The position numbers were made by a program, and so were the translations under genes. A stretch of DNA of 64,000 nucleotides, taken from NCBI GenBank assembly GCA_963726975.1, contig CAVSEK010000010.1, positions 124,001-188,000 on the forward strand, given 5' to 3'. This DNA is from CAVSEK01 sp963726975. GTDB taxonomy: Bacteria > Actinomycetota > Actinomycetes > Mycobacteriales > SCTD01. The notes beneath the pieces were generated by a model. That model made no database searches, was not told the origin of the DNA, and saw nothing but the letters and a program-made list of their open reading frames with translations. Of the stretch, positions 38,459-46,070 are shown one piece after another. Positions within the stretch are counted from its first letter, which is position 1, and each line of letters starts with the position of its first letter.

Positions 38459-39071
38459 GCCGCCGGGCCGTCAACATCACGCTGGACAACCTCGACGACC
38501 TGCCGGTCCGGTGCCGGTCGTGCGTGTTCTGGGAGCTCGACCCGGTGGCGCGGGACCGCGCGCTCGAGGCGGGCGACACCCGCTTCGAGAAGGAGTCGTG
38601 GGTGTCCGCGACGCTGCTCGAGTGGGGCTCGTGCGGCAAGGTCGTCTACGTCGACGGGGTGCCGGCCGGCTACGTGCTCTACGCCCCGCCGGCGTACGTC
38701 CCGCGGTCGGTCGCCTTCCCGACGTCGCCGGTCAGCCCGGACGCGGTGCTGCTGATGACCGGGCACGTGCTGCCGGACTTCCAGGGCGGCGGGCTCGGCC
38801 GGGTGCTGCTGCAGGGCGTCGCGAAGGACCTGACCCGGCGGGGCGTGCGGGCGATCGAGGCGTTCGGCGACGAGCGGTGGGAGTCGCCGGCGTGCGTGCT
38901 GCCCGCCGACCACCTGCGCTCGGTGGGCTTCAAGACGGTCCGGCCCCACCCCGGTGGCCGCGGCTGCGGCTCGAGCTCAAGACCGCGGTGTCGCTGGCGC
39001 GAGGACGTCGAGGTCGCGCTCGAGCGGCTGCTCGGCTCGATGACCCCCGACCCGCTGCTGCGCCCGTCTGA
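38455..39071 (+). pseudogene. GNAT family N-acetyltransferase, frameshifted at the C-terminus
   Basis: Acetyl-CoA-dependent acetyltransferase. The conserved actinobacterial form starts VSRRAVNITLDNLDDLPVRC, with CRSCVFWELDP and EWGSCGKVVYVDGVPAGYVLYAP. The acetyl-CoA loop DFQGGGLGRVLLQGV and the ending HLRSVGFKTVRPHP follow. After that the frame changes: RWPRLRLELKTAVSL is read in one frame (a C appears to be missing near 38955) and REDVEVALERLLGSMTPD in the first frame again (an extra G near 38999). A stop at 39069-39071 lies in the second frame. Substrate unknown. Confidence 0.8.
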
Positions 39072-39087
39072 GTCCCGTCTGGGTCCG

Positions 39088-39579
39088 TCAGCACCGCGCC
39101 CGGGCGGCGGCGACCAGCGGGCCCAGGTCGACCCGCTGCTCGGGCAGCGCGTCGACCGGCCACCACCGCACGTCGAGCGACTCCGCGCTGACCACCGGCG
39201 TCGCCAGACCCGGCGCGCGGACGAGGAACTGCACGTCGAGGTGGTCGCGTCGGCGCCGCACGGCGCCGGGTGCCGTCGAGCGCCACGGGCGCCGGGTCGA
39301 CGACCAGGCCCGGGACGCCGGTCTCCTCGGTGGCCTCGCGCAGGGCGGCGGCCGCGAGCGAGGCGTCGCCGTCGTCGACGTGGCCGCCGGGCTGCAGCCA
39401 GAGGCCGACCTTGCGGTGCAGCACGAGCAGCACGGCGGTCCCGGCGGGGTCGAGCACGACGCCCGAGGCGGTCACGTGGTCGGCGCGGTGCGCTGGCCGA
39501 GCGCGTCCGGGTGCGCGAGCGCCGCCGCGGCCTCGGCCCGGAACCCCGGCGGAGCGGCGGCCGCGTCCTCGAGCCGCAC
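39088..39579 (-). pseudogene. NUDIX hydrolase, several frameshifts as sequenced
   Basis: The Nudix box GGHVDDGDASLAAAALREATEETGV is intact in one frame, preceded by VTASGVVLDPAGTAVLLVLHRKVGLWLQ. The N-terminus (VRLEDAAAAPPGFRAEAA) and the C-terminus (DHLDVQFLVRAPGLATPVVS, then SLDVRWWPVDALPE) lie in other frames, so at least three indels break it (near 39490, 39285 and 39265). The corrected protein would be about 165 aa, ending at the TGA at 39088-39090. It likely hydrolyses a nucleoside diphosphate derivative. It follows the amidase stop directly and converges on the GNAT gene. Confidence 0.75.
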
Positions 39580-40701
39580 CTAGAGCAGCGACAGCGTCGG
39601 GGATGCGCAGCACCCCGGTCGGCGGGTCGAGGTCGGGCGGCAGGTAGAGCCGCTGCACCGCCGACGAGCACCGCCTCGGCGACGGTGTCGCGGAAGGCCG
39701 GGTCGGCCAGCCGCGCGGCGTCGCCCGGAGCGGTCACGTGGCCGAGCTCGAGGCGGACCGCCGGCATCCGGGTCAGCCGCAGCAGCTCCCAGGTCTTGCC
39801 GTGCACCGCGCAGTCGAGCAGGTCGGTGCGGGCGGTGACCTCGCGCTGGACCAGCGAGGCGAGCTCCTCGCCGACGGTCGAGGTGACGCCGCTGCCGGTG
39901 CCGAAGTGGTAGGTCGCGACGCCGTGCGGCGAGCGGCGAGGCGGCGCGGTCGACGTGCAGGGAGACGACCAGGTCGGCGCCGACCGCGTTGGCGAACGCC
40001 GCCCGCTCGGCGTCGGTCGGGCAGGCCGCGGCCGGCCGGGTGAGCAGGGCGCGGACGCCCGACCGCGGCGAGGCGGCCCTCGACCCGGGCGGCGAGGTCC
40101 TCGACGATCGCGGCCTCCTCGAGGCCGTTGCCGGTGGCGCCGCGGTCGCTGCCCGCCGTGGCCGGGGTCGAGGACGATGGTCTTGCCGGCCAGGGAGGTG
40201 CCGGAGCGGTGCAGCTGCTCGGTCTCGCGCAGGGCGTTCGGCCGGCCGCCGGTGACGAGCCGGCCGAGCTGCTTGAGGGCCCGCAGCGTCTGCATGCCGC
40301 AGGAGCCGTCGGCCACCATGCCGTACTCGCGCTGGAAGCCCGCGCAGCGCGGTCTGCGTGCGCACGCCGAAGACGCCGTCGACCCGGCCGGCGTCGAAGC
40401 CGAGCTCGAGCAGGCGCTCCTGCAGCGCGGCCACGTCGTCGCCCGACGTACGGGTTGCTGGCGAGGGTGAGCAGCCGGTCGCCGAGCCGCCAGCGGGCCG
40501 CGGCGAGCGCGCGGTAGGTCTCCGGGCCGACGATGCCGTCGACGGAGACCCCGCGGTGCTGCTGGAAGCTGCGCAGCGCCCGGTCGGTGGCCGCCCGAAG
40601 CCGTCCTCGTCGACCTGCAGCAGGCCGAGCTGGCGCAGGGTGGCCTGCACCTCGTCGACGGCGGGACCGGTGGAGCCTCGGCGGTACAGCTGCACGGGCA
40701 C
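39580..40701 (-). pseudogene. cwlM: N-acetylmuramoyl-L-alanine amidase family protein (CwlM-like), many frameshifts
   Basis: Two N-terminal PG_binding_1 repeats are visible: VDEVQATLRQLGLLQVDEDG with ALRSFQQHRGVSVDGIVGPETYRAL, then VAALQERLLELGFDAGRVDGVFG. An Amidase_3 domain follows, with IVLDPGHGG, SDRGATGNGLEEAAIVEDLA, DAERAAFANAVGADLVVSLH and AVRLELGHVTAPGDAARLA. The pieces fall in all three frames with at least eight breaks; several are GGC read as GGGC. In mycobacteria CwlM (Rv3915), also beside trxA, is a regulator of MurA rather than a hydrolase. Corrected length is about 370 aa. The GTG at 40701 is preferred. Confidence 0.8.
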
Positions 40702-40787
40702 CTGCTTCCTGGGTCGAGTCGGGCGCCTCGACGGCGGGGCCGGGCGGCCGCGCGGACGGGCCGGCGCGCCGGCCGGGACGCACCGAC

Positions 40788-40810
40788 GGCCGGCCCGTGC
40801 GGGGCCGGCC
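40788..40810. terminator. Hairpin terminator downstream of trxA
   Basis: A perfect 9-base inverted repeat GGCCGGCCC / GGGCCGGCC with a 5-base loop lies 17-39 bases past the trxA stop. A second palindrome, GGCCGGCGCGCCGGCC, lies at 40759-40774. Confidence 0.65.
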
Positions 40811-40826
40811 GGGGTGGCGGGGAGGC

Positions 40827-41153
40827 CTACAGGTAGGCCTCGAGGTCGCGCAGGATCGCGGCCTTCGGCTTCGCGCCGACGATCGACTTGACGATCTTGC
40901 CGCCCTGGAAGACGGCCATCGTCGGGATGCTCATGATCTGGTAGTCGCGCGCGCGCCGCGGGTTCTCGTCGATGTTGAGCTTGACGACCGTGATCTTGTC
41001 GGCGTTCTCGCCGGCGATCTCCTCGAGCACGGGGGCGACCATCTTGCACGGGCCGCACCACTCGGCCCAGAAGTCGACGAGCACGGGCTTGTCGCTCTGC
41101 AGGACGTCGGTGGCGAAGTCGGCGTCGGTGGTGGTCTTGGTGTTGGCGCCCAT
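40827..41153 (-). CDS. trxA: Thioredoxin
   Basis: A 108-aa cytoplasmic disulfide reductase. The active site is WAEWCGPCKMVAP, and the cis-proline motif MSIPTMAVFQGGK is present. The ATG at 41151-41153 follows GAGGAG. It is downstream of trxB, its reductase, as in most actinobacteria, and upstream of the CwlM-like gene. Confidence 0.96.
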   Translation of the reverse strand: MGANTKTTTDADFATDVLQSDKPVLVDFWAEWCGPCKMVAPVLEEIAGENADKITVVKLNIDENPRRARDYQIMSIPTMAVFQGGKIVKSIVGAKPKAAILRDLEAYL

Positions 41154-41188
41154 GGGTGCTCCTCGGGTCCGGGGTGTCCTCTGGTCAA

Positions 41189-42307
41189 CGTGTGGTCGGG
41201 GGTGTTCCCCGTCCGCGGTCCGTCGAGGCCCGGCGGCGCGGCTGCGGCCGCGGCTACGGTCGCGGGACGGTCGCCGTGGCCCCGGTCGAACGGCTCGTCC
41301 GGCGGCGCGGACGGCACGCCGGTGCCCCAGCCGGCGCCGCTGTGCACCGGGCCCTCGGTGGCGGCCAGGTAGCGCTCGGCGTCGAGCGCGGCGGCGCAGC
41401 CGGTGCCGGCCGCGGTGATGGCCTGGCGGTAGGTGTGGTCGACCAGGTCGCCGGCGGCGAACACGCCGGGCACGTCGGTCTCGGTCGAGTGCAGCGCGCT
41501 GCACGACGACGTAGCCCTCGTCGTCGAGCTCGACCTGGCCCTTGACGAGCTCCGAGCGCGGGTCGTGCCCGATCGCGATGAACAGGCCGGTCGACCGGCA
41601 GCAGCGCTCTCCTCGCCGGTCTTGAGGTTGCGCAGCCGCACGCCCTCGAGCCGGTCCTCGCCGACGGCCTCGAGCACCTCGGTGTCCCAGGCGAACGCGA
41701 TCTTGTCGTTGGCGAAGGCCCGCTCCTGCATGATCTTGCTGGCCCGCAGCGAGTCGCGCCGGTGCACCAGGGTGACCTTGGTGGCGAAGCGGGTGAGGAA
41801 GGTCGCCTCCTCGAGCGCGCTGTCGCCGCCGCCGACGACCACGATCTGCTGGTCGCGGAAGAAGAAGCCGTCGCAGGTCGCGCACCAGGAGACGCCGCGG
41901 CCGGAGAGCCGGTCCTCGCCGGGGATGCCCAGCGAGCGGTAGGCCGAGCCCATCGCGAGCACGACCGTGCGGGCGCGGTGGGCCGTGTCGCCGGCCCGCA
42001 CCGTCTTGACGTCGCCCGAGAGCTCGACCTCCGTCGCGTCGTCGGTGACGAGCTCGGCGCCGAACCGCTCGGCCTGCTGCCGCAGGTTGTCCATGAGCTC
42101 GGGGCCCAGGACGCCGTCGGGGAAGCCGGGGTAGTTCTCGACGTCGGTGGTGTTCATGAGCGCGCCGCCGGCCGTGACCGAGCCCTCGAGGACGAGCGGC
42201 TCCAGGCCCGCCCGCGCCAGGTAGATCGCTGCCGTGTAGCCCGAGGGCCCGGAGCCGATGACGACGGCTTCCCGGACCGCCTCGGGCGTCTGGTCGTTGT
42301 CGCTCAC
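41189..42307 (-). pseudogene. trxB: Thioredoxin-disulfide reductase, three frameshifts as sequenced
   Basis: FAD/NADPH enzyme that reduces thioredoxin. The N-terminal FAD motif GSGPSGYTAAIYLARAG, the redox pair WCATCDGFFF and the NADPH motif VVVGGGDSALEEATFL are in one frame. GLFIAIGHDPRSELVKGQVEL is in another. The FAD C-terminal motif TDVPGVFAAGDLVDHTYRQ is back in the first. The breaks near 41603, 41590 and 41495 are each one extra base. The first frame has no stop before trxA, so the true 3' end is uncertain; the end given assumes a TGA just before trxA in the third frame. Confidence 0.85.
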
Positions 42308-42407
42308 CGCTGCTCCTCGCTGCGTCCGTCCTGCGTGCCGGTCCCCGGGCTCAACACCGAGCCTAGGCAGGACCTTCCGGGCGTACGCCCCGCACCCGGC
42401 CGGGTGG

Positions 42408-42413
42408 CAGGGT
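42408..42413 (+). promoter_or_regulatory. Possible -10 element of a leaderless gene
   Basis: CAGGGT, with the key A and final T, lies exactly six bases before the GTG at 42420. No separate Shine-Dalgarno is convincing in the G-run. Confidence 0.35.
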
Positions 42414-42419
42414 GGGGGC

Positions 42420-42983
42420 GTGAGCCCGGAGCCGACCCGACGTGCGGCCGTACGGCTGCGCTGCGCGGCGCACCCGGCCCGGCCGGCGGTCGACCGGTGC
42501 CGGGTCTGCGGCCGGCTGCGCTGCGGCGCCGACGCCCGCTACGCGCCCGGGGGCGGGTGCCGGGTGTGCCTCGGCGTGGCCGGCGGCGCCGTGTCGGCAC
42601 CGGGCCCGGGCGACCTCGAGCGGCTCGTGCGGGCCTGCCTGGCGGCCTCCGCCGTGGGGCTGCTGGGGGCGCCGGTGGCCGCGGAGTACGTCGGCGCGGA
42701 GGTCTTCTCGGTGCTCGTCCCCGTCGTGCTCGGCGTGCTCTGCGGGGCGGTGGCCGTGCGCGCCGCGGGCACGGACGGCCGCGGCCGCTTCGGCGCGGGG
42801 GTGCGGGCGGCGGGCGCCGGCTACGCCGTGCTGGGCGTCGCGCTGGGCTACCTCGTCGAGGGCTCCCGGTCGCCGGTCGCCGGCGGGCTCGACGTGCTCG
42901 TCGGCTACGCGGCTGCGGTGGCCGGCTGCGTCCTGTGGACGCTCCCTCCGCGCCGGCTCAGGACGGCCGGGGCAGCGAGCTGA
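42420..42983 (+). CDS. Zinc-ribbon membrane protein, hypothetical
   Basis: A 187-aa protein. The N-terminal 50 residues hold a cysteine pattern like a B-box zinc finger (CAAHPARP, RCRVCGRLRC, then CRVC). About four transmembrane helices follow (residues 65-180), with Gly/Ala-rich packing. The ribbon resembles the one on the rhomboid protein at 16077-16946. Function unknown. Its last 26 bases overlap the convergent anti-sigma gene. Confidence 0.7.
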   Translation: MSPEPTRRAAVRLRCAAHPARPAVDRCRVCGRLRCGADARYAPGGGCRVCLGVAGGAVSAPGPGDLERLVRACLAASAVGLLGAPVAAEYVGAEVFSVLVPVVLGVLCGAVAVRAAGTDGRGRFGAGVRAAGAGYAVLGVALGYLVEGSRSPVAGGLDVLVGYAAAVAGCVLWTLPPRRLRTAGAAS

Positions 42984-43764
42984 ACGACAGGACGTCCTCG
43001 GCCCCGGCGCGGCAGCCCGCCCCGACGACGGCGACGTCGAGCCGGTCCGGGTCGGCGGTGCGCAGCACGACGACGAGGGCCGGCCGACCGGCCCAGCGGG
43101 CGTAGTCCAGCGCCAGCGGCACCTGCGCGACGGGGTCGTCGACGAGCCCGGACACGCAGTCCGCCAGCGGCGCGGGGTCGCGCAGCCGGGCGAGCGGGTC
43201 GGGCCCGCGCGGGCGCCGGGTGGTCGACGGCGGCGGGACCGGGCCGGTCGGCGCCGCGAGCAGGCGGGGCAGCGCCGCCGCCAGCGCCGGCGCCCCGGTG
43301 TAGTCGGTGCCGCTGCTCGAGGTCGCGGGCGGCCCGGTCGGCGCCTGCTGCAGGGCGGACCCCGGGGTCGCGCTCTGCGGCCCGGCGGCGGTCTCGAGCG
43401 GGGCGGTGCCGACGGCCAGCGGCCCGGCCGCCGGGTGCAGGTCGACGGTGCCCAGGCCCACGCCGGTGCCGAAGACGGCGACCGCCGCGGCCGCGGCGAG
43501 CACGCCGCGGCGCCGCCCCCCGTGCTGCGGGCGGTCCTGCTCGCGGGCGCTCAGCAGCGCCGCGTCCAGCCGGGCCGGCAGGTCGGCCGGGACCGGCGGC
43601 GGCGGCAGCGCCGCCAGCGCGGCGGCGACGCGCGCACAGGCGTCGTCGAGCTCCGCGAGCCCGTCCCGGCAGCCCGAGCAGGCCCGCAGGTGCTCGTCGG
43701 CGTCGCCCCCTGCCTCCCCGGCGAGCACGTCGGCGAGCGCGTCGAGGTCCAGGTGCCGGGTCAC
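42958..43764 (-). CDS. Anti-sigma factor with zinc-binding HCC domain
   Basis: A 268-aa protein. The N-terminal anti-sigma domain shows the zinc motif DEHLRACSGCRDGL (His-x3-Cys-x2-Cys). A transmembrane helix follows (about residues 87-107), then a Pro/Ser/Thr linker and a C-terminal extracytoplasmic domain with two cysteines (DCVSGLVDD, AGCRAG). It should hold the adjacent ECF sigma factor until an envelope signal arrives. The GTG overlaps the sigma stop (GTGA). Position matches RsmA in mycobacteria. Confidence 0.85.
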   Translation of the reverse strand: MTRHLDLDALADVLAGEAGGDADEHLRACSGCRDGLAELDDACARVAAALAALPPPPVPADLPARLDAALLSAREQDRPQHGGRRRGVLAAAAAVAVFGTGVGLGTVDLHPAAGPLAVGTAPLETAAGPQSATPGSALQQAPTGPPATSSSGTDYTGAPALAAALPRLLAAPTGPVPPPSTTRRPRGPDPLARLRDPAPLADCVSGLVDDPVAQVPLALDYARWAGRPALVVVLRTADPDRLDVAVVGAGCRAGAEDVLSFSSLPRPS

Positions 43765-44405
43765 GCGCCTCCTCCGGTGCTCGTCGGGTCCTCCGGTGGG
43801 ACGGGCGCGGGCGCCGGACGGTTCCGCCGCTCGGCGGGCAGGGCGCCGAGCGCGACGGCCAGGCGGGCCCGCCCGCGCGCGCACCGGCTCTTGACGGTGC
43901 CGGGAGCGACGCCCAGCACCGCGGCGGCCTCGTCGACCGGCAGCCCGCTGAGGTCCACCAGCACCAGGGCGGCCCGCTGCTCGTCGGGCAGCCCCGCGAG
44001 GGCCCGCCGCAGGTCCAGCGCCGCCTCGGCGGCGCCCAGCGGGTCCCCCTCGGCGGCCGGCTCCTGGGCCGGCAGCGGCACGGTCGGCCGTACGGCCCGG
44101 CGGCGCAGCCGGTCGAGGCAGGCGTTGACGACGACGCGGTGCAGCCAGGTGCTCACCCGCGCCTCGCCGCGGAACGACGCGGCGCCGCGCAGCGCCGACA
44201 GCAGGGCGTCCTGCACCGCGTCGGGTGCCTCGTCGCGCGCGCTGCCGAGGGTGCGCACCGCCACCGCGTACAGCCGGGGGGTGTGCCGCAGGACGAGCTC
44301 GCCGAAGGCGTCGGGGTCGCCGGCGACGTGGGCCTCGAGCAGGGCGCGGTCGCGCGCGTCGCCGTCGGGCCCGCTCGCGGCCGGTCCCCGCTGGTCGCGG
44401 GTCAG
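43761..44405 (-). CDS. sigM: ECF RNA polymerase sigma factor (SigM-like)
   Basis: About 214 aa. Region 2 is visible as LLEAHVAGDPDAFGELVLRH, AVAVRTLGSARDEAPDAVQD and FRGEARVSTWLHRVVVNACLD. Region 4 is ALAGLPDEQRAALVLVDLSG, VDEAAAVLGVAPGTVKSRCARG. Its position upstream of an anti-sigma and beside murJ and trxB matches SigM. The start is uncertain. A CTG at 44403-44405 overlaps the pseudokinase stop as CTGA; the only in-frame ATG (44477) would overlap that gene by 76 bases. Confidence 0.85.
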   Translation of the reverse strand: MTRDQRGPAASGPDGDARDRALLEAHVAGDPDAFGELVLRHTPRLYAVAVRTLGSARDEAPDAVQDALLSALRGAASFRGEARVSTWLHRVVVNACLDRLRRRAVRPTVPLPAQEPAAEGDPLGAAEAALDLRRALAGLPDEQRAALVLVDLSGLPVDEAAAVLGVAPGTVKSRCARGRARLAVALGALPAERRNRPAPAPVPPEDPTSTGGGA

Positions 44406-45928
44406 CGCCGGACCAGGCGCAGCTCGTCGATGCCCGCGCGGTACTGCCCGCCGTCCGGGGGGAGCCGGGTGATCCACAGCAGGCAGTAGCGCCCGGCAGT
44501 GCCCTCGGGCACGGCCAGGCGGACCACGCCCCGGCCGGCGCCGTCGTCGCTGGCGACCACCGGCAGCGACCCCTCGTCGCCGCCGACGGTGTCGCCGACG
44601 CGCAGCTCCAGCGCCGCGCCGGCCGTCGTGAGGTCGACCTGCACCTCCGACAGCGGGGTCGGCGCGCCGAGGTCGACGAGCAGCCCGACGCCGGGCTTGA
44701 GGCCGCCGAAGCGGTCGGTCGTGTAGAGGTCGGTCGACCAGGCGGTGCTGGGCTCGCCGTCGAAGGCGTTGACCACCTGGTCGGGCTTCTCCGAGGGCGG
44801 CGAGCCGTACGGGTCGTAGTCGCGCACCGACACCGTCGTCAGGTCGACCGGACCGGGGGCCCCCGGCGCGCCGGGCGAGGCGGGGGCGCTGGCGGGCGGC
44901 ACGGCGGGCAGGCCCTCGTCGACCGGCGGCACCTCGCCGACCGACAGGCCGAGCGAGTAGCCGGTGATGCCGAGCACGACGAGCAGGGCGAGGACGACGG
45001 CGTACGGCGCCGCGCGGCGCCCGGGACCGCGCTCGGGAGCGAGGACCGCTGATCCCGGGGCCGGCTCGCGGGGCAGGTCGCGCGCGGCGCCCTCGAGGGC
45101 GTCGCGCAGGGCGCCGGCGGTGCGCAGCGGGCCCTGCCCCGACATCCGCTCGGGGTGCAGGGCCCGCACGACCACGCCGTCCAGCGCCCGCGGCACGCCG
45201 GCGCGGACCTGCCGCGGCGCGCTCAGCCCCTGCTCCGAGGTCGGCGCGGGCCGCAGGCCCCGGCCCGGCTGGGCCGTGGCGCGCTCCGGCCAGCGGGCGG
45301 TGAGCATGGCGTAGAGCACCGCGGCCAGGTCGCGGACGTCGTCCTCCGGCGCGGCCGGCGGCTCGTCGGCGAGGGCCGCGGCGACCTCGGCGTCGGTCAG
45401 CCGCAGCCCCCCTCGTCGGCGAGCAGCACGTTGCCCGGGTGGACCCGGCCGTGCACCGCGCCGGCGGCGTGCAGCCGGGCCAGGGCCTCGGCGGCCGCGA
45501 TCCCGAGCTCGGCGACGTCGAGCGGCGGCAGCGGTCCGCCCGACAGCGCCTCGACCAGCGGGGTGCCGTCGACCCACTCGGTGATCGACGTAGGCGACGG
45601 AGGACCGCTCGGGGCGCAGCTCGCGGGCCGCGTCGTAGGTGCGGGGCAGCGCCCGGGCGTCGGCCGCGCCGGCGCGGGCGGCGGCGTCGAGCACGTCGTC
45701 GGTCACCGCGTGGCGCCCGGGGAACGCCTTCACCGCCACGCTGCGGGCGAGCACCTCGTCCTCGGCCCGCCAGACCGACGCGAGCGCACCGGCCGGCCCG
45801 GGCACCGGGTCGACGAGGCGGTAGCGGTGGGCGAGCACGTCCCCCGGCCCGACGAGGGCGCCGCCGTGCGGGCCGGTCGGGTCGTCGGCCGCGGGCGCGC
45901 CGGTCGGGGAGGGGGTGCCGGACGACAC
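44402..45928 (-). CDS. Membrane pseudokinase with discoidin-like extracellular domain (MviN-associated), frameshifted
   Basis: The N-terminal protein-kinase fold keeps VAVKAFPG but has VHGRVHPGN where kinases have HRDxKPxN, and LTDAEV in place of DFG, so it should be catalytically dead. A transmembrane helix (VVLALLVVLGITGYSLGL) leads to an extracellular galactose-binding/F5-8C-like domain (FDGEPSTAWSTDLYTT, GLLVDLGAPTPLSEVQVDL). In M. tuberculosis these parts are fused to MurJ (Rv3910) and bind FhaA. Two indels, an extra base near 45589 and a missing G near 45407-45412, cancel out. GTG after GGGAGG. Confidence 0.85.
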   Translation of the reverse strand: MSSGTPSPTGAPAADDPTGPHGGALVGPGDVLAHRYRLVDPVPGPAGALASVWRAEDEVLARSVAVKAFPGRHAVTDDVLDAAARAGAADARALPRTYDAARELRPERSSVAYVDHRVGRRHPAGRGAVGRTAAAARRRRARDRGRRGPGPAARRRRGARPGPPGQRAARRRGGLRLTDAEVAAALADEPPAAPEDDVRDLAAVLYAMLTARWPERATAQPGRGLRPAPTSEQGLSAPRQVRAGVPRALDGVVVRALHPERMSGQGPLRTAGALRDALEGAARDLPREPAPGSAVLAPERGPGRRAAPYAVVLALLVVLGITGYSLGLSVGEVPPVDEGLPAVPPASAPASPGAPGAPGPVDLTTVSVRDYDPYGSPPSEKPDQVVNAFDGEPSTAWSTDLYTTDRFGGLKPGVGLLVDLGAPTPLSEVQVDLTTAGAALELRVGDTVGGDEGSLPVVASDDGAGRGVVRLAVPEGTAGRYCLLWITRLPPDGGQYRAGIDELRLVRR

Positions 45929-46070
45929 GCGACCTCCCTGCGGCAGACCCGGCGAGGCGTGCCGGGAACGTCCCGAGTCTAGGAGGGTCCGGCGTCCCCG
46001 GCGGCGCTCACCCGACGCCTCCCCGCGCGCGGGAGCGGTCAGGGCCGGCCGGGCCTGCGGGTCGACCCCG

